Part shown: piece after piece, positions 1-11,853 of the stretch | Position numbering within the stretch: the first letter of the stretch is position 1 | How the letters are laid out: every line of letters starts with the position of its first letter | Assembly: GCA_002270295.1 (NCBI GenBank) | Contig: NISF01000001.1 | Span: 124,001-188,000, forward strand | Origin: Enterobacter sp. 10-1 | GTDB taxonomy: Bacteria; Pseudomonadota; Gammaproteobacteria; Enterobacterales; Enterobacteriaceae | Length of the DNA: 64,000 nucleotides | Direction: 5' to 3' | Notes under the pieces: generated by a model | What the model saw: only the letters and a program-made list of their open reading frames with translations | Database searches by the model: none | Told to the model about the DNA's origin: nothing | Translations under genes and position numbers: made by a program

Positions 1-1321
1 TCGCGAGCATGACGCAGCCGATAGCCAGCACGATCAGGGCCAGCGAATAGGCCTGCGGATAATGCGTTCGCGGCATAAACCTCTCCGTGCGCTGGGTATG
101 TTCCAGCGTGCGCCTGCAGATAAGCAGCAGCACGATGCCGGGAACGGCCGCCACGACCGAGAAGAGATAAAACGTCGGCCAGCCGTGGGCTTCAACAAAC
201 CAGCCGGCAATCGGCCCGACGTACACGCGCCCGACGGCGGAGAGCGCCGACAGCAGCGCAAACTGGGTGGCGGAGAACGATTTATTGCACAGCGTCATTA
301 ACAGCGCGACAAACGCCGCGGTACCCATCCCGCCGCACAGATTTTCGAAAAATACCGCCGTGGCCATCGAGTAAATATGCTTATCGGTAATCGACAGCAG
401 CCAGTAGCCGGCGTTGGAGACCCCCTGCAGCAGACCGAAAATAAGCAGAGCGCGGAACAGGGTCAGGCGCTGCATTAACACGCCGCCGTACAGGGCGCCG
501 ATGATAGTGGCAAACAGCCCCAGCGTTTTATTCACCATCCCGACCTCACCGGCGTCAAAACCGACGCCGCGGATCAAAAAGGTGGTCGTCAGGCTCATTG
601 CAAAAGCATCGCCGAGCTTATAAAGGACGATTAACAGCAGGATCAGCCAGGCGTTGTTGCGGCCGAAGAAATCGCGGAGCGGTTCCGCGACGGCCTGCTC
701 AAGGCTTTTCGGTACCGGGATCGCGTCGTCAGGCTCCGGCGCCAGCAGGGTGGCGATGATGCACGGGATCAGCAGCGCGGCCATCAGCCAGTACATGCCC
801 TGCCAGCCCAGCCAGCGGTCGGCCAGCCATAGCGCCAGGCCGCCGGAAACCAGCATGCCCAGACGGTAGCCCAGCACGCTAACCGCGGCGCCGGCTCCGC
901 GCTCTTCGGCGGCCAGAATGTCGGTTTTCCACGCGTCGAAGACGATATCCTGCGAGGCGGAACAGAAGGCAATAACTACCGCCAGCGCCGCCATCCAGCG
1001 CAGCTGCGTCGAGGGTTCAAGGAAACCCATAGCCGCGATGGCGATGAGCAGCAGAAACTGGGTCGTCAGCAGCCAGCCGCGGCGTCTGCCGAGAAACGGC
1101 GGCGTGTAGCGGTCCATCACCGGCGACCAAAGGAACTTAAAGACGTAGGCCTGGCCGACGAGCGAAAAGAAACCGATGGTTTTCAGATCGATATTCTCGA
1201 CGGTCATCCACGCCTGCAGCGTGCCGGAGGTGAGGGCGAGAGGCAAACCGGAAGCAAAGCCAAGGATCAGCAAAATAGCTGATTTAGGCTGCTGAAAAAT
1301 ACGTAAGTAGTGACTGGACAT
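1..1321 (-). CDS. ampG: AmpG muropeptide permease (partial, C-terminus off the left edge)
   Basis: Inner-membrane MFS permease that imports anhydro-muropeptides (GlcNAc-anhMurNAc peptides) for cell-wall recycling and AmpC beta-lactamase signalling. Reading left from the ATG at 1321 gives an open frame to the window edge, about 440 codons of the roughly 490 usual. The start MSSHYLRIFQQPKSA and the following hydrophobic stretches (SAILLILGFASGLPLAL) match the AmpG family. It lies 45 bases downstream of yajG on the same strand, as in E. coli, so the two are probably co-transcribed. The missing part is the last transmembrane helices. Confidence 0.95.
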   Translation of the reverse strand, partial: MSSHYLRIFQQPKSAILLILGFASGLPLALTSGTLQAWMTVENIDLKTIGFFSLVGQAYVFKFLWSPVMDRYTPPFLGRRRGWLLTTQFLLLIAIAAMGFLEPSTQLRWMAALAVVIAFCSASQDIVFDAWKTDILAAEERGAGAAVSVLGYRLGMLVSGGLALWLADRWLGWQGMYWLMAALLIPCIIATLLAPEPDDAIPVPKSLEQAVAEPLRDFFGRNNAWLILLLIVLYKLGDAFAMSLTTTFLIRGVGFDAGEVGMVNKTLGLFATIIGALYGGVLMQRLTLFRALLIFGLLQGVSNAGYWLLSITDKHIYSMATAVFFENLCGGMGTAAFVALLMTLCNKSFSATQFALLSALSAVGRVYVGPIAGWFVEAHGWPTFYLFSVVAAVPGIVLLLICRRTLEHTQRTERFMPRTHYPQAYSLALIVLAIGCVMLA

Positions 1322-1366
1322 GGGCCTGTAGCACGGACCCGGCCAGCGGCCGGGTCCGTGATTTTA

Positions 1367-1945
1367 TTAACGCGCGTTTTGCTTGATGAAGTCGTGGATG
1401 CTGGTGTCCTGCGCCATGTCGGCGATAGTGTCGGTCAGAACGCTGTTAACAGCATTGGCAATATTCTGGTTGGAGGCCTGGAATGCACCTTCCACGGAAT
1501 AGCTTGCGCGATAGTTTTTGGTCATCTTCGTGCCGTTCGCCGCGGTGGCGATGATGGCGATATCCGCTTTCGTGGCGATGTTGTAACGCACGTTGCCCTG
1601 GGAAACGTCGGCGTACAGTTTATTCACGATGATTTGCAGATCGACGGCGCCGTTCGGCCCAATCATATAGCCGCGCGCGGTCATCTGTTTCTCCAGCACT
1701 TCCTGCAGCAGGAAGCGGAGATCGCGGGAGGCCGTCAGCGTCACCTGCTGGTTATCGCGGGTCACTTTGGCCAGGGCCTGATCCGGACGCTGATCCGCGC
1801 CGTTGATGCTGACGGTCACGCCCATCAGGCTCGGGTCCTGCTGCGGCAGGGACATTTTCGGCGATACATCAATAGTGGTCGGCGGTGTGGCGCATCCTGC
1901 CAGCATAAACATTGCGACCAGCGGGAAAAGAATTTTCTTAAACAT
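1367..1945 (-). CDS. yajG: YajG family lipoprotein
   Basis: Predicted outer-membrane or periplasmic lipoprotein of unknown molecular role, 192 aa, the same length as E. coli YajG. I chose the ATG at 1945 rather than an in-frame ATG 32 codons upstream because it puts a type II signal peptide at the N-terminus: MFKKILFPLVAMFMLAGC, with the lipobox Cys at residue 18. The rest is a soluble YajG domain (for example QQDPSLMGVTVSINGADQ). It is upstream of ampG in the same orientation and divergent from bolA. The operon with ampG suggests a cell-envelope role, but that is inference. Confidence 0.93.
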   Translation of the reverse strand: MFKKILFPLVAMFMLAGCATPPTTIDVSPKMSLPQQDPSLMGVTVSINGADQRPDQALAKVTRDNQQVTLTASRDLRFLLQEVLEKQMTARGYMIGPNGAVDLQIIVNKLYADVSQGNVRYNIATKADIAIIATAANGTKMTKNYRASYSVEGAFQASNQNIANAVNSVLTDTIADMAQDTSIHDFIKQNAR

Positions 1946-2247
1946 GTTCAGGGGTCTCAAGGCATGGTGTTGTGATGAGGAAATTGCCGTCATCATAACA
2001 TCGCCAACGGCGAGGGGAAGTGGCAACGTATGTAAATTCATCGCGTTGTGCGTTTTCTGGCCTTCTTCCCATTTTTATGGCGATCCAGACGGACATTACG
2101 GCATACAGAGCCAGTAAACTTGATACTTTTGAATGAAAATATAAGAGAAATGCTAATTTTTTGTTGTTTTCCGGTAATGGAAACGGTAAAAGCGGCTAAC
2201 ATTTAAAAGGAATGGCGGCATCCCAGCGTTGTCGGAGGAGAAAATTC
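1946..2247. other. yajG/bolA divergent intergenic region
   Basis: About 300 bases between two divergent genes. It must hold the promoters for yajG-ampG and for bolA. The part nearest bolA is AT-rich and contains a gearbox-like element, listed separately. I see no RNA gene or repeat in it. Confidence 0.7.
2193..2200 (+). promoter_or_regulatory. Possible gearbox -10 element of bolA
   Basis: The octamer CGGCTAAC lies about 48 bases before the bolA ATG and resembles the gearbox -10 (CGGCAAGT; bolA of E. coli has a similar element), which gives growth-rate-inverse, RpoS-dependent expression. This rests on one short motif. Confidence 0.35.
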
Positions 2248-2565
2248 ATGATGATACGTGAACAGATCGAAGCAAAACTTAGGGCAGCGTTCGACCCCGT
2301 GTATCTCGAAGTCGTGGATGAAAGTTATCGCCACAATGTTCCCGCGGGCTCCGAAAGTCATTTTAAAGTGGTGTTGGTGAGCGATCGTTTCACCGGCGAG
2401 CGTTTTCTCAGCCGTCACCGTATGATCTACGGTACGTTGACCGAGGAGCTGTCAGGCCCCGTGCACGCGCTGGCGCTGCATACCTATACGATTAAAGAGT
2501 GGGAAGGACTCCAGGACACCGTCTTTGCTTCCCCTGCCTGTCGTGGAGCCGGAAGCATCGCGTAG
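2248..2565 (+). CDS. bolA: BolA transcriptional regulator / morphogen
   Basis: Small stress-induced protein of 105 aa that works with monothiol glutaredoxins through a shared Fe-S cluster and affects cell shape and transcription. The sequence carries the class II KH-like BolA fold, with the conserved stretches [19 protein letters not shown] and [14 protein letters not shown] chose the ATG at 2248 because GGAGGAG lies at 2234-2240 and the product then matches E. coli BolA in length; an upstream in-frame ATG at 2212 has no good ribosome binding site. A hairpin terminator follows. Confidence 0.97.
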   Translation: MMIREQIEAKLRAAFDPVYLEVVDESYRHNVPAGSESHFKVVLVSDRFTGERFLSRHRMIYGTLTEELSGPVHALALHTYTIKEWEGLQDTVFASPACRGAGSIA

Positions 2566-4208
<1,643 letters not shown>

Positions 4209-4235
4209 TTTCGCCCGGCGGTTTAAGGTTCGAGC

Positions 4236-4270
4236 AAAACCCGTTGCCGAGAGGCTGCGGGTTTTTTTTT
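4236..4270 (+). terminator. tig terminator
   Basis: Hairpin AAAACCCG / CGGGTTTT with arms at 4236-4243 and 4258-4265, followed by an unbroken T run to 4270. Confidence 0.9.
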
Positions 4271-4343
4271 AGAACAATGATAGCGTTAGGGCGAGTGCGA
4301 AAAGCCGATTTCAGTGATAGCGTTACGACAAAAGATTGTTATG

Positions 4344-4372
4344 CTTGAATTATGGCGACGTCGCCCCCATTA
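4344..4372 (+). promoter_or_regulatory. Sigma-32-like heat-shock promoter of clpPX
   Basis: CTTGAA at 4344-4349 and CCCCATTA at 4365-4372, spaced 15 bases apart, match the heat-shock consensus CTTGAA / CCCCATNT. The position upstream of clpP agrees with the known heat-shock control of this operon in E. coli. Confidence 0.75.
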
Positions 4373-4567
4373 CCGGGGAACGTAACTGCACGCGTGAAAT
4401 CATGCATAATGACGAAGCGTGTCTTTCCGCCATCGTTGAGGACGCAGGAATTCAGCTTAAGCAGCGGTAATTCACATGATGACGGGCAGAAGACTCTGGC
4501 TGATAATCCGTCCATAAGGTTACAATCAGTGCAGCAGGTTTATTCAAAATTAATCCAGGAGACGGAA

Positions 4568-5191
4568 ATGTCATACAGTGGCGAACGAGATAACTTTGCA
4601 CCCCATATGGCCCTGGTGCCGATGGTCATCGAACAGACCTCGCGCGGTGAACGTTCTTTTGATATCTATTCCCGTCTGCTCAAGGAGCGCGTCATTTTTC
4701 TGACCGGCCAGGTGGAAGACCACATGGCGAACCTGATCGTGGCGCAGATGCTTTTTCTGGAAGCAGAAAACCCGGAAAAAGACATTTACCTGTACATTAA
4801 CTCTCCGGGCGGGGTGATTACCGCCGGGATGTCGATTTACGACACCATGCAGTTCATCAAGCCTGACGTGAGCACCATTTGTATGGGCCAGGCTGCGTCC
4901 ATGGGCGCGTTCCTGCTGACCGCAGGGGCGAAAGGCAAGCGTTTCTGCCTGCCGAACTCCCGCGTGATGATCCACCAGCCGCTGGGCGGCTATCAGGGTC
5001 AGGCAACGGATATCGAAATTCACGCCCGTGAAATCCTGAAAGTGAAGGGGCGCATGAATGAACTGATGGCACACCATACGGGTCAATCCCTTGAGCAGAT
5101 CGAGCGCGACACCGAGCGTGACCGCTTCCTTTCTGCAGCTGAAGCGGTGGAATACGGCCTGGTCGATTCCATTTTGACCCATCGTAATTGA
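4568..5191 (+). CDS. clpP: ClpP ATP-dependent protease proteolytic subunit
   Basis: Serine protease that forms the double-heptamer chamber of ClpXP and ClpAP. It is 207 aa with the 14-residue propeptide ending ...FAPHM before ALVP. The catalytic triad is present at the canonical positions: Ser111 (GQAASMGAF), His136 (SRVMIHQP) and Asp185 (ERDTERD). The ATG at 4568 is preceded by AGGAGACGG; the longer in-frame start at 4352 would add residues not found in the family. clpX follows after about 130 bases, consistent with the clpPX operon. Confidence 0.98.
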   Translation: MSYSGERDNFAPHMALVPMVIEQTSRGERSFDIYSRLLKERVIFLTGQVEDHMANLIVAQMLFLEAENPEKDIYLYINSPGGVITAGMSIYDTMQFIKPDVSTICMGQAASMGAFLLTAGAKGKRFCLPNSRVMIHQPLGGYQGQATDIEIHAREILKVKGRMNELMAHHTGQSLEQIERDTERDRFLSAAEAVEYGLVDSILTHRN

Positions 5192-5323
5192 TGCCCCTGG
5201 CGCAAGGGGGCCGCTATACTTGTCTGAAGTAGGACGGCACAACGCTTACCAGCGGCTTGCGCCTGAGAATGGCATTTGCGTCGTCGTGTGCGGCACAAAG
5301 AACTTAATAAGAGGTTTGGACTC

Positions 5324-6598
5324 ATGACAGATAAACGCAAAGATGGATCGGGCAAATTGTTGTATTGCTCTTTTTGCGGCAAAAGCCAGCATGAAGTGCG
5401 TAAGCTGATTGCCGGGCCATCCGTGTATATCTGCGACGAATGCGTTGATTTATGTAACGACATCATTCGCGAAGAGATTAAAGAAGTCGCGCCGCATCGC
5501 GAGCGCAGTGCACTGCCGACTCCACACGAGATTCGCCACCATCTTGACGATTACGTTATCGGCCAGGAACCGGCGAAAAAAGTGCTGGCAGTAGCGGTAT
5601 ACAACCACTACAAGCGCCTGCGCAATGGCGATACCAGCAACGGCGTGGAGCTGGGTAAAAGCAACATTCTGCTGATTGGGCCAACGGGCTCCGGTAAGAC
5701 CCTGCTGGCGGAAACGCTGGCTCGCCTGCTGGATGTACCGTTCACCATGGCTGACGCCACCACCCTGACCGAAGCCGGTTATGTGGGTGAGGACGTCGAA
5801 AACATCATCCAGAAACTGCTGCAGAAATGCGATTACGACGTGCAGAAAGCGCAGCGCGGCATCGTTTATATCGATGAAATCGACAAAATTTCCCGTAAAT
5901 CGGATAACCCGTCGATTACCCGCGATGTTTCCGGTGAAGGCGTGCAGCAGGCGCTGCTGAAGCTTATCGAAGGCACCATTGCCGCCGTTCCGCCTCAGGG
6001 CGGGCGCAAGCACCCGCAGCAGGAGTTCTTGCAGGTTGATACCTCCAAGATCCTGTTTATCTGCGGCGGTGCGTTTGCCGGCCTGGATAAAGTGATTTCT
6101 CATCGCGTAGAGACCGGTTCTGGAATTGGTTTCGGCGCGACGGTTAAAGCTAAGTCCGACAAGGCCAGCGAAGGCGAGCTGCTGTCTCAGGTTGAGCCGG
6201 AAGATCTGATCAAGTTTGGTCTGATCCCTGAGTTTATCGGCCGTCTGCCGGTGGTCGCAACGCTGAATGAGCTGAGCGAAGACGCGCTGATTCAGATCCT
6301 GAAAGAGCCGAAAAACGCCCTGACCAAGCAGTATCAGGCGCTGTTCAATCTTGAAGGCGCTGAGCTGGAGTTCCGTGATGAAGCGCTGGACGCTATCGCC
6401 AAGAAAGCGATGGCGCGTAAAACCGGCGCCCGTGGCCTGCGTTCTATCGTAGAAGCGGCCCTGCTCGATACCATGTACGACCTTCCGTCGATGGAAGACG
6501 TCGAAAAAGTGGTGATCGACGCCTCGGTTATCGACGGGCAAAGCAAGCCGCTGCTGATTTACGGGAAACCGGAAGCGCAGCAGGCGTCTGGTGAATAA
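5324..6598 (+). CDS. clpX: ClpX ATPase, substrate-recognition subunit of ClpXP
   Basis: AAA+ unfoldase that recognises degrons such as ssrA tags and feeds proteins to ClpP. At 424 aa it is full length. N-terminal zinc-binding domain with Cys15, Cys18, Cys37 and Cys40; Walker A GPTGSGKT at 119-126; Walker B VYIDEID with Glu185; the ClpP-docking IGF loop at 268-270. I chose the ATG at 5324, preceded by AAGAGG, because the Zn finger then sits at its normal distance from the N-terminus. A terminator follows at once. Confidence 0.98.
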   Translation: MTDKRKDGSGKLLYCSFCGKSQHEVRKLIAGPSVYICDECVDLCNDIIREEIKEVAPHRERSALPTPHEIRHHLDDYVIGQEPAKKVLAVAVYNHYKRLRNGDTSNGVELGKSNILLIGPTGSGKTLLAETLARLLDVPFTMADATTLTEAGYVGEDVENIIQKLLQKCDYDVQKAQRGIVYIDEIDKISRKSDNPSITRDVSGEGVQQALLKLIEGTIAAVPPQGGRKHPQQEFLQVDTSKILFICGGAFAGLDKVISHRVETGSGIGFGATVKAKSDKASEGELLSQVEPEDLIKFGLIPEFIGRLPVVATLNELSEDALIQILKEPKNALTKQYQALFNLEGAELEFRDEALDAIAKKAMARKTGARGLRSIVEAALLDTMYDLPSMEDVEKVVIDASVIDGQSKPLLIYGKPEAQQASGE

Positions 6599-6624
6599 TT
6601 AGCCAACTCGCTCAAGCAGTTAAC

Positions 6625-6659
6625 CAAAAAGGGGGGATTTTATCTCCCCTTTTATTTTT
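6625..6659 (+). terminator. clpPX terminator
   Basis: Stem AAAAGGGG / CCCCTTTT across 6625-6653 followed by ATTTTT; about 30 bases after the clpX stop. Confidence 0.88.
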
Positions 6660-6673
6660 CCTGCATTCCTGCC

Positions 6674-6701
6674 GTTGAATGTGTGGATTACATCCCCATA
6701 T
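6674..6701 (+). promoter_or_regulatory. Sigma-32-like heat-shock promoter of lon
   Basis: GTTGAA at 6674-6679 and CCCCATAT at 6694-6701, spacing 14. The -10 is a perfect match to the heat-shock consensus, and the whole element closely resembles the lon promoter of E. coli as I recall it. Confidence 0.8.
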
Positions 6702-6782
6702 ACTGGATTACATATTAACGGCGACGCGATCAAGAGTCGTGCCGCTGGCTACCTGGCGGACTTTAAACTAAGAGAGAGCTCT

Positions 6783-9137
6783 ATGAATCCTGAGCGTTCT
6801 GAACGCATTGAAATCCCCGTATTGCCGTTGCGCGATGTGGTGGTTTATCCGCACATGGTCATACCCCTGTTTGTAGGGCGGGAAAAATCTATCCGTTGTC
6901 TTGAAGCGGCTATGGACCATGATAAAAAAATCATGCTGGTTGCGCAGAAAGAAGCTTCAACGGATGAGCCGGGTGTAAATGATCTTTTCACCGTCGGGAC
7001 CGTGGCGTCAATTTTACAGATGCTGAAGCTGCCTGATGGCACGGTAAAAGTGCTGGTTGAAGGCCTGCAGCGGGCGCGTATTTCCGCGTTATCCGATGAC
7101 GGAGAGCATTTTTCAGCGAAAGCGGAGTACCTTGAATCGCCTGCTATTGAAGAGCGCGAGCAGGAAGTCCTGGTTCGCACGGCTATCGGTCAGTTTGAAG
7201 GCTACATCAAGCTGAACAAAAAAATCCCACCAGAAGTGCTGACGTCGCTGAATAGCATCGACGATCCCGCGCGTCTGGCGGACACCATCGCGGCGCACAT
7301 GCCGCTGAAGCTGGCGGACAAACAGTCCGTGCTGGAGATGTCCGACGTTAACGAACGTCTGGAGTATCTGATGGCGATGATGGAATCAGAAATCGATCTG
7401 CTGCAGGTTGAGAAACGCATTCGCAACCGCGTTAAAAAGCAGATGGAAAAGTCCCAGCGTGAGTACTATCTGAATGAGCAGATGAAGGCCATCCAGAAAG
7501 AGCTCGGCGAGATGGACGATGCCCCGGACGAAAACGAAGCGTTGAAGCGTAAAATCGACGCGGCGAAAATGCCGAAAGAGGCTAAAGAAAAAACCGAAGC
7601 GGAACTGCAAAAGCTGAAGATGATGTCGCCGATGTCGGCGGAAGCCACCGTCGTACGCGGCTACATCGACTGGATGGTTCAGGTGCCGTGGAACGCCCGC
7701 AGCAAGGTCAAAAAAGATCTGCGCCAGGCTCAGGAGATCCTCGATACCGACCACTACGGTCTGGAACGCGTGAAGGATCGTATTCTTGAGTACCTCGCAG
7801 TGCAGAGCCGCGTGAATAAGCTCAAAGGGCCGATCCTGTGCCTGGTTGGGCCGCCGGGGGTAGGTAAAACCTCTCTGGGTCAATCCATCGCCAAAGCCAC
7901 CGGACGTAAATACGTGCGTATGGCGCTGGGCGGCGTGCGTGATGAAGCGGAAATTCGCGGTCACCGCCGGACCTACATCGGCTCAATGCCGGGTAAACTG
8001 ATCCAGAAAATGGCGAAAGTGGGGGTTAAAAACCCGCTGTTCCTGCTTGATGAGATCGACAAAATGTCCTCCGACATGCGCGGCGATCCGGCATCGGCTC
8101 TGCTGGAAGTGTTGGATCCTGAACAGAACGTGGCCTTTAACGACCACTACCTGGAAGTGGACTACGATCTGAGCGACGTGATGTTTGTGGCGACCTCTAA
8201 CTCCATGAATATCCCGGCGCCGCTGCTTGACCGTATGGAAGTGATTCGTCTCTCCGGCTATACCGAAGATGAAAAGCTGAACATCGCAAAACAGCATCTG
8301 CTGTCGAAGCAAATTGAGCGTAACGCGCTGAAGAAAGGCGAACTGACCGTTGAAGACAGCGCGATCGTCGGCATCATTCGCTATTACACCCGTGAAGCGG
8401 GCGTGCGTGGCCTGGAGCGTGAAATCTCCAAACTGTGCCGTAAGGCGGTTAAACAGCTGCTGCTGGATAAATCGCTCAAGCACATCACCATCAACGGCGA
8501 TAACCTGCACGACTTCCTCGGCGTTCAGCGCTTTGACTACGGTCGTGCGGATAGCGAAAACCGCGTAGGTCAGGTGACCGGCCTGGCGTGGACGGAAGTA
8601 GGCGGCGATCTGCTGACCATCGAAACCGCCTGCGTTCCGGGTAAAGGCAAGCTCACCTACACCGGTTCGCTCGGCGAAGTGATGCAGGAGTCCATTCAGG
8701 CAGCGCTGACCGTGGTGCGTTCTCGTGCGGATAAACTGGGTATTAACTCAGATTTCTACGAAAAACGTGATATCCACGTCCACGTTCCGGAAGGGGCGAC
8801 GCCGAAAGATGGCCCAAGCGCCGGTATTGCAATGTGTACCGCGCTGGTCTCCTGTCTGACGGGCAATCCGGTACGCGCAGATGTCGCCATGACCGGGGAA
8901 ATTACCCTGCGTGGCCAGGTGCTGCCAATCGGTGGACTGAAGGAAAAACTGCTGGCGGCACACCGCGGCGGCATTAAGACTGTTCTGATTCCTGACGAAA
9001 ACAAACGTGACCTTGAAGAAATTCCAGATAACGTTATCGCCGATTTAGATATCCATCCGGTGAAACGAATCGAAGAAGTTCTGACACTTGCGCTGCAGAA
9101 CGAGCCGTTCGGCATGCAGGTTGCCACGGCGAAATAG
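6783..9137 (+). CDS. lon: Lon ATP-dependent protease
   Basis: Cytoplasmic AAA+ protease that degrades misfolded proteins and regulators such as SulA and RcsA. It is 784 aa, identical in length to E. coli Lon. Order: N-terminal LON substrate-binding domain ([15 protein letters not shown]), coiled coil, Walker A GPPGVGKT (around 356-363), Walker B LLDEIDKM, and the C-terminal protease with the Ser/Lys dyad in [10 protein letters not shown] (Ser679) and [10 protein letters not shown] (Lys722). The ATG at 6783 follows AGAGAGAGC; an in-frame ATG at 6675 lies inside the promoter. Confidence 0.98.
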   Translation: MNPERSERIEIPVLPLRDVVVYPHMVIPLFVGREKSIRCLEAAMDHDKKIMLVAQKEASTDEPGVNDLFTVGTVASILQMLKLPDGTVKVLVEGLQRARISALSDDGEHFSAKAEYLESPAIEEREQEVLVRTAIGQFEGYIKLNKKIPPEVLTSLNSIDDPARLADTIAAHMPLKLADKQSVLEMSDVNERLEYLMAMMESEIDLLQVEKRIRNRVKKQMEKSQREYYLNEQMKAIQKELGEMDDAPDENEALKRKIDAAKMPKEAKEKTEAELQKLKMMSPMSAEATVVRGYIDWMVQVPWNARSKVKKDLRQAQEILDTDHYGLERVKDRILEYLAVQSRVNKLKGPILCLVGPPGVGKTSLGQSIAKATGRKYVRMALGGVRDEAEIRGHRRTYIGSMPGKLIQKMAKVGVKNPLFLLDEIDKMSSDMRGDPASALLEVLDPEQNVAFNDHYLEVDYDLSDVMFVATSNSMNIPAPLLDRMEVIRLSGYTEDEKLNIAKQHLLSKQIERNALKKGELTVEDSAIVGIIRYYTREAGVRGLEREISKLCRKAVKQLLLDKSLKHITINGDNLHDFLGVQRFDYGRADSENRVGQVTGLAWTEVGGDLLTIETACVPGKGKLTYTGSLGEVMQESIQAALTVVRSRADKLGINSDFYEKRDIHVHVPEGATPKDGPSAGIAMCTALVSCLTGNPVRADVAMTGEITLRGQVLPIGGLKEKLLAAHRGGIKTVLIPDENKRDLEEIPDNVIADLDIHPVKRIEEVLTLALQNEPFGMQVATAK

Positions 9138-9169
9138 TGATTTCGCGCAAATTGCGCTAAGAAAAGTAG

Positions 9170-9206
9170 GGCTGGTAAGTAAATTCGTGCTTGCCAGCCT
9201 TTTTTT
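9170..9206 (+). terminator. lon terminator
   Basis: Stem GGCTGGTAAG / CTTGCCAGCC (9170-9179 with 9190-9199, one G-U pair), loop of 10, then seven T. Confidence 0.9.
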
Positions 9207-9344
9207 GTGTAGCTAACTTAGATCGCTGGCAGGGGGTCATCTACAACTCTGTTGTAAGGGCATGACAGTCCTGATATAACTGCTGCGCGGTCGCGCCACG
9301 AAGGATTCTGGTGCGATATAAATTATAAAGAGAGGAAGAGAACA

Positions 9345-9617
9345 GTGAATAAATCTCAACTGATTGACAAAATTGCTGCGGGTGCGGACATTTCTAAAGC
9401 TGCAGCCGGACGTGCGTTAGATGCTTTAATTGCTTCTGTTACTGAATCTCTGCAGGCTGGGGATGACGTTGCGCTGGTAGGTTTTGGTACTTTTGCTGTT
9501 AAAGAGCGTGCTGCCCGTACCGGTCGCAACCCGCAAACAGGTAAAGAAATTACTATTGCCGCTGCTAAAGTTCCGGGTTTCCGTGCTGGTAAAGCGCTGA
9601 AAGACGCGGTCAACTGA
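9345..9617 (+). CDS. hupB: DNA-binding protein HU-beta
   Basis: Nucleoid protein of 90 aa that bends DNA, forming homodimers or heterodimers with HU-alpha. The family signature [21 protein letters not shown] is present, including the DNA-minor-groove arm with RNPQTGKEI. Translation begins at a GTG (9345), preceded by AGAGGAAGAG; E. coli hupB also uses GTG. It sits between lon and ppiD as in other enterobacteria, with its own terminator. Confidence 0.98.
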   Translation: MNKSQLIDKIAAGADISKAAAGRALDALIASVTESLQAGDDVALVGFGTFAVKERAARTGRNPQTGKEITIAAAKVPGFRAGKALKDAVN

Positions 9618-9652
9618 TCGGCTTCCCGTCAGGGAATTTGACGAAGTACAAG

Positions 9653-9682
9653 GGCGCATCGCGAGATGTGCCTTTTTTATTT
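9653..9682 (+). terminator. hupB terminator
   Basis: Stem GGCGCATC / GATGTGCC (9653-9660 with 9665-9672), GCGA loop, then TTTTTTATTT. Confidence 0.88.
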
Positions 9683-9830
9683 GTCCAGAACGCGACTTTA
9701 TCTGTGTTTGCGTACACTTGTGGGCTGACAATCACCCCATTTTCTTGTCAAAATAGGTCCTCACGCGCGGCGGCCATCACGTGCTATGCTGCGCGAGCTA
9801 AAGTCATCTACAGCGGAGCGTTGTTACACC

Positions 9831-11705
9831 ATGATGGACAACCTACGCACGGCCGCCAACAGCGTCGTGCTCAAGATTATTTTCGGTATCATCATTGTCT
9901 CGTTCATTTTGACCGGGGTGAGTGGTTACCTGATTGGCGGCAGCAGCAACTATGCCGCGAAAGTTAATGACCAGGAGATTGGTCGCTCGCAGTTTGAAAA
10001 TGCCGTTGCCAGCGAACGTAATCGTATGCAGCAGCAGCTCGGCGACCAGTTCTCTGAACTGGCGGCCAACGAAAACTACATGAAAACCATGCGTCAGCAG
10101 GTGCTGAACCGCCTGATCGACGAATCGCTGCTTGACCAGTACGCGCGTGAACTCGGCCTGAGCGTCAGCGATGCCCAGGTGAAGCAGGCCATCTTCCAGA
10201 CCCAGGCCTTCCAGTCTAACGGCAAATTTGATAACGAACGTTTTGGCGGCATCGTTAGTCAGATGGGCATGACCACCGACCAGTACGCCCAGGCATTGCG
10301 CAACCAGCTGACGACTCAGCAGCTGATCAACGCCGTTGCCGGTACCGACTTCATGCTGCCGGGCGAATCCGATCAGCTGGCGGCGCTGGTTTCTCAGCAG
10401 CGCGTGGTGCGTGAAGCAACGATTGACGTCAACGCGCTGGCGGCGAAGCAGACGGTGACCGACGCGGAAGTCGAGGCCTACTATCAGCAGAACCAGGCGC
10501 GCTTCATGGCGCCGGAGCAGTTCCGCGTGAGCTACATCAAAATGGATGCAGCGAGCATGCAGGAGAACGCTTCTGACGCGGAAATTCAATCCTGGTACGA
10601 CCAGCATCAGGATCAGTTCACTCAGCCGCAGCGTAACCGCTACAGCGTGATTCAGACGAAGACCGAAGCTGATGCGCAGGCCGTACTGGACGAACTGAAA
10701 AAAGGCGCCGATTTCGCGACGCTGGCGAAAGAAAAATCTACCGACATTATCTCTGCCCGCAACGGCGGCGATATGGGCTGGCTGGAAGATGCGGCAACGG
10801 TTCCCGAGCTGAAAGATGCCGGGCTGAAAGAAAAAGGTCAGCTCTCCGGCGTGATCAAATCTTCCGTGGGTTTCCTGGTCGTGCGCCTGGCTGACGTTCA
10901 GCCTGCGCAGGTTAAACCGCTGGCCGACGTTCGTGCGGATATCGCAGCGAAAGTTAAGCAGGAAAAAGCGCTTGATGCGTACTACGCGCTGCAGCAGAAG
11001 GTGAGCGATGCCGCCAGCAACGATAACGAATCTCTGGCCGGCGCAGCACAGGCAGCGGACGTTAAAGTTGTCGAAACGGGCTGGTTCGGACACGACAACC
11101 TGCCGGAAGAGCTGAACTTTAAGCCGGTCTCCGACGCTATCTTTAACGGTGGCCTGGTGGGCGAAAACGGCGCACCGGGAAGCAACTCCGATATCATCAC
11201 CGTTGATGGCGACCGCGCCTTTGTGCTGCGCATCAGCGAGCATAAAGCGGAAGCCGTTAAACCGCTGGCGGAAGTCAAAGCGCAGGTTACCGATATCGTT
11301 AAGCACACCAAAGCTGAGCAGCAGGCTAAGCTCGATGCGGACAAACTGCTGGCTGCCCTGAAAGACGGCAAAGGCGATGACGCGATGAAGGCCGCGGGCT
11401 TAAGCTTTGGTGCGGCGCAGACGCTGGCGCGTACCGGTCAGGATCCGCTGAGCCAGGCCGCGTTCGCTCTGCCGCTGCCGCAGGAAGGTAAAGCAAGCTA
11501 CGGCGTGGGCAGCGATGCGAACGGTAACGTGGTACTGCTGGCTCTGGATGCCGTTAAAGCAGGCGACATGCCGGCTGAGCAGAAACAAGCTATGGTGCAG
11601 GGTATTACGCAAAACAATGCCCAGATTGCTTTCGAAGCGCTGATGAGCAGCCTGCGTAAATCAGCGAAAATTAAGCTCGGCGATATTGTCGACCAGCAGC
11701 AGTAA
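9831..11705 (+). CDS. ppiD: PpiD periplasmic folding chaperone (parvulin family)
   Basis: Inner-membrane-anchored periplasmic chaperone found near the SecYEG exit. The 624 aa product starts MMDNLRTAANSVVLKIIFG with a single N-terminal transmembrane segment (about residues 15-35). It continues with a SurA-like N-terminal chaperone region and a central parvulin domain around 266-355 (KKGADFATLAKEKSTD, NGGDMGWLED); the parvulin domain of PpiD has little or no isomerase activity. The ATG pair at 9831 gives the E. coli-type start; the 15 upstream codons are not conserved. Confidence 0.97.
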   Translation: MMDNLRTAANSVVLKIIFGIIIVSFILTGVSGYLIGGSSNYAAKVNDQEIGRSQFENAVASERNRMQQQLGDQFSELAANENYMKTMRQQVLNRLIDESLLDQYARELGLSVSDAQVKQAIFQTQAFQSNGKFDNERFGGIVSQMGMTTDQYAQALRNQLTTQQLINAVAGTDFMLPGESDQLAALVSQQRVVREATIDVNALAAKQTVTDAEVEAYYQQNQARFMAPEQFRVSYIKMDAASMQENASDAEIQSWYDQHQDQFTQPQRNRYSVIQTKTEADAQAVLDELKKGADFATLAKEKSTDIISARNGGDMGWLEDAATVPELKDAGLKEKGQLSGVIKSSVGFLVVRLADVQPAQVKPLADVRADIAAKVKQEKALDAYYALQQKVSDAASNDNESLAGAAQAADVKVVETGWFGHDNLPEELNFKPVSDAIFNGGLVGENGAPGSNSDIITVDGDRAFVLRISEHKAEAVKPLAEVKAQVTDIVKHTKAEQQAKLDADKLLAALKDGKGDDAMKAAGLSFGAAQTLARTGQDPLSQAAFALPLPQEGKASYGVGSDANGNVVLLALDAVKAGDMPAEQKQAMVQGITQNNAQIAFEALMSSLRKSAKIKLGDIVDQQQ

Positions 11706-11748
11706 TTTCGCGAGCACTCGCAAAAGCAAGTAACGTAATGCAATCCCC

Positions 11749-11776
11749 AAAGGCCGCTTTCGCGGCCTTTTCCATT
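11749..11776 (+). terminator. ppiD terminator
   Basis: Perfect stem AAAGGCCGC / GCGGCCTTT (11749-11757 with 11762-11770), loop TTTC, followed by TTCCATTT. Confidence 0.88.
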
Positions 11777-11853
11777 TCTGGCATTCGCCTTTTGTACTCC
11801 TTTTTTCCGCTCGCTATCGTGGCCTTGCTGTCTACAAAAAAGGAGAACACAGC

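Larger units (their letters stand above)
4209..4567. other. tig-clpP intergenic region
   Basis: About 360 bases holding the tig terminator and a sigma-32-type promoter for clpPX (both listed). An open frame runs in from 4352, but only the part from 4568 onward is ClpP; the upstream 72 codons look like untranslated leader. Confidence 0.75.

Noticed and set aside
4352-4567. 72-codon N-terminal extension of ClpP
   Set aside because: The open frame contains the sigma-32 promoter and is not part of the conserved ClpP protein; the family start at 4568 has its own ribosome binding site.
5450-6541. 363-codon minus-strand frame
   Set aside because: Antisense shadow of clpX; no domain and no ribosome binding site.
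9843-11306. 487-codon minus-strand frame
   Set aside because: Exact antisense of ppiD; long only because of codon bias in the real gene.
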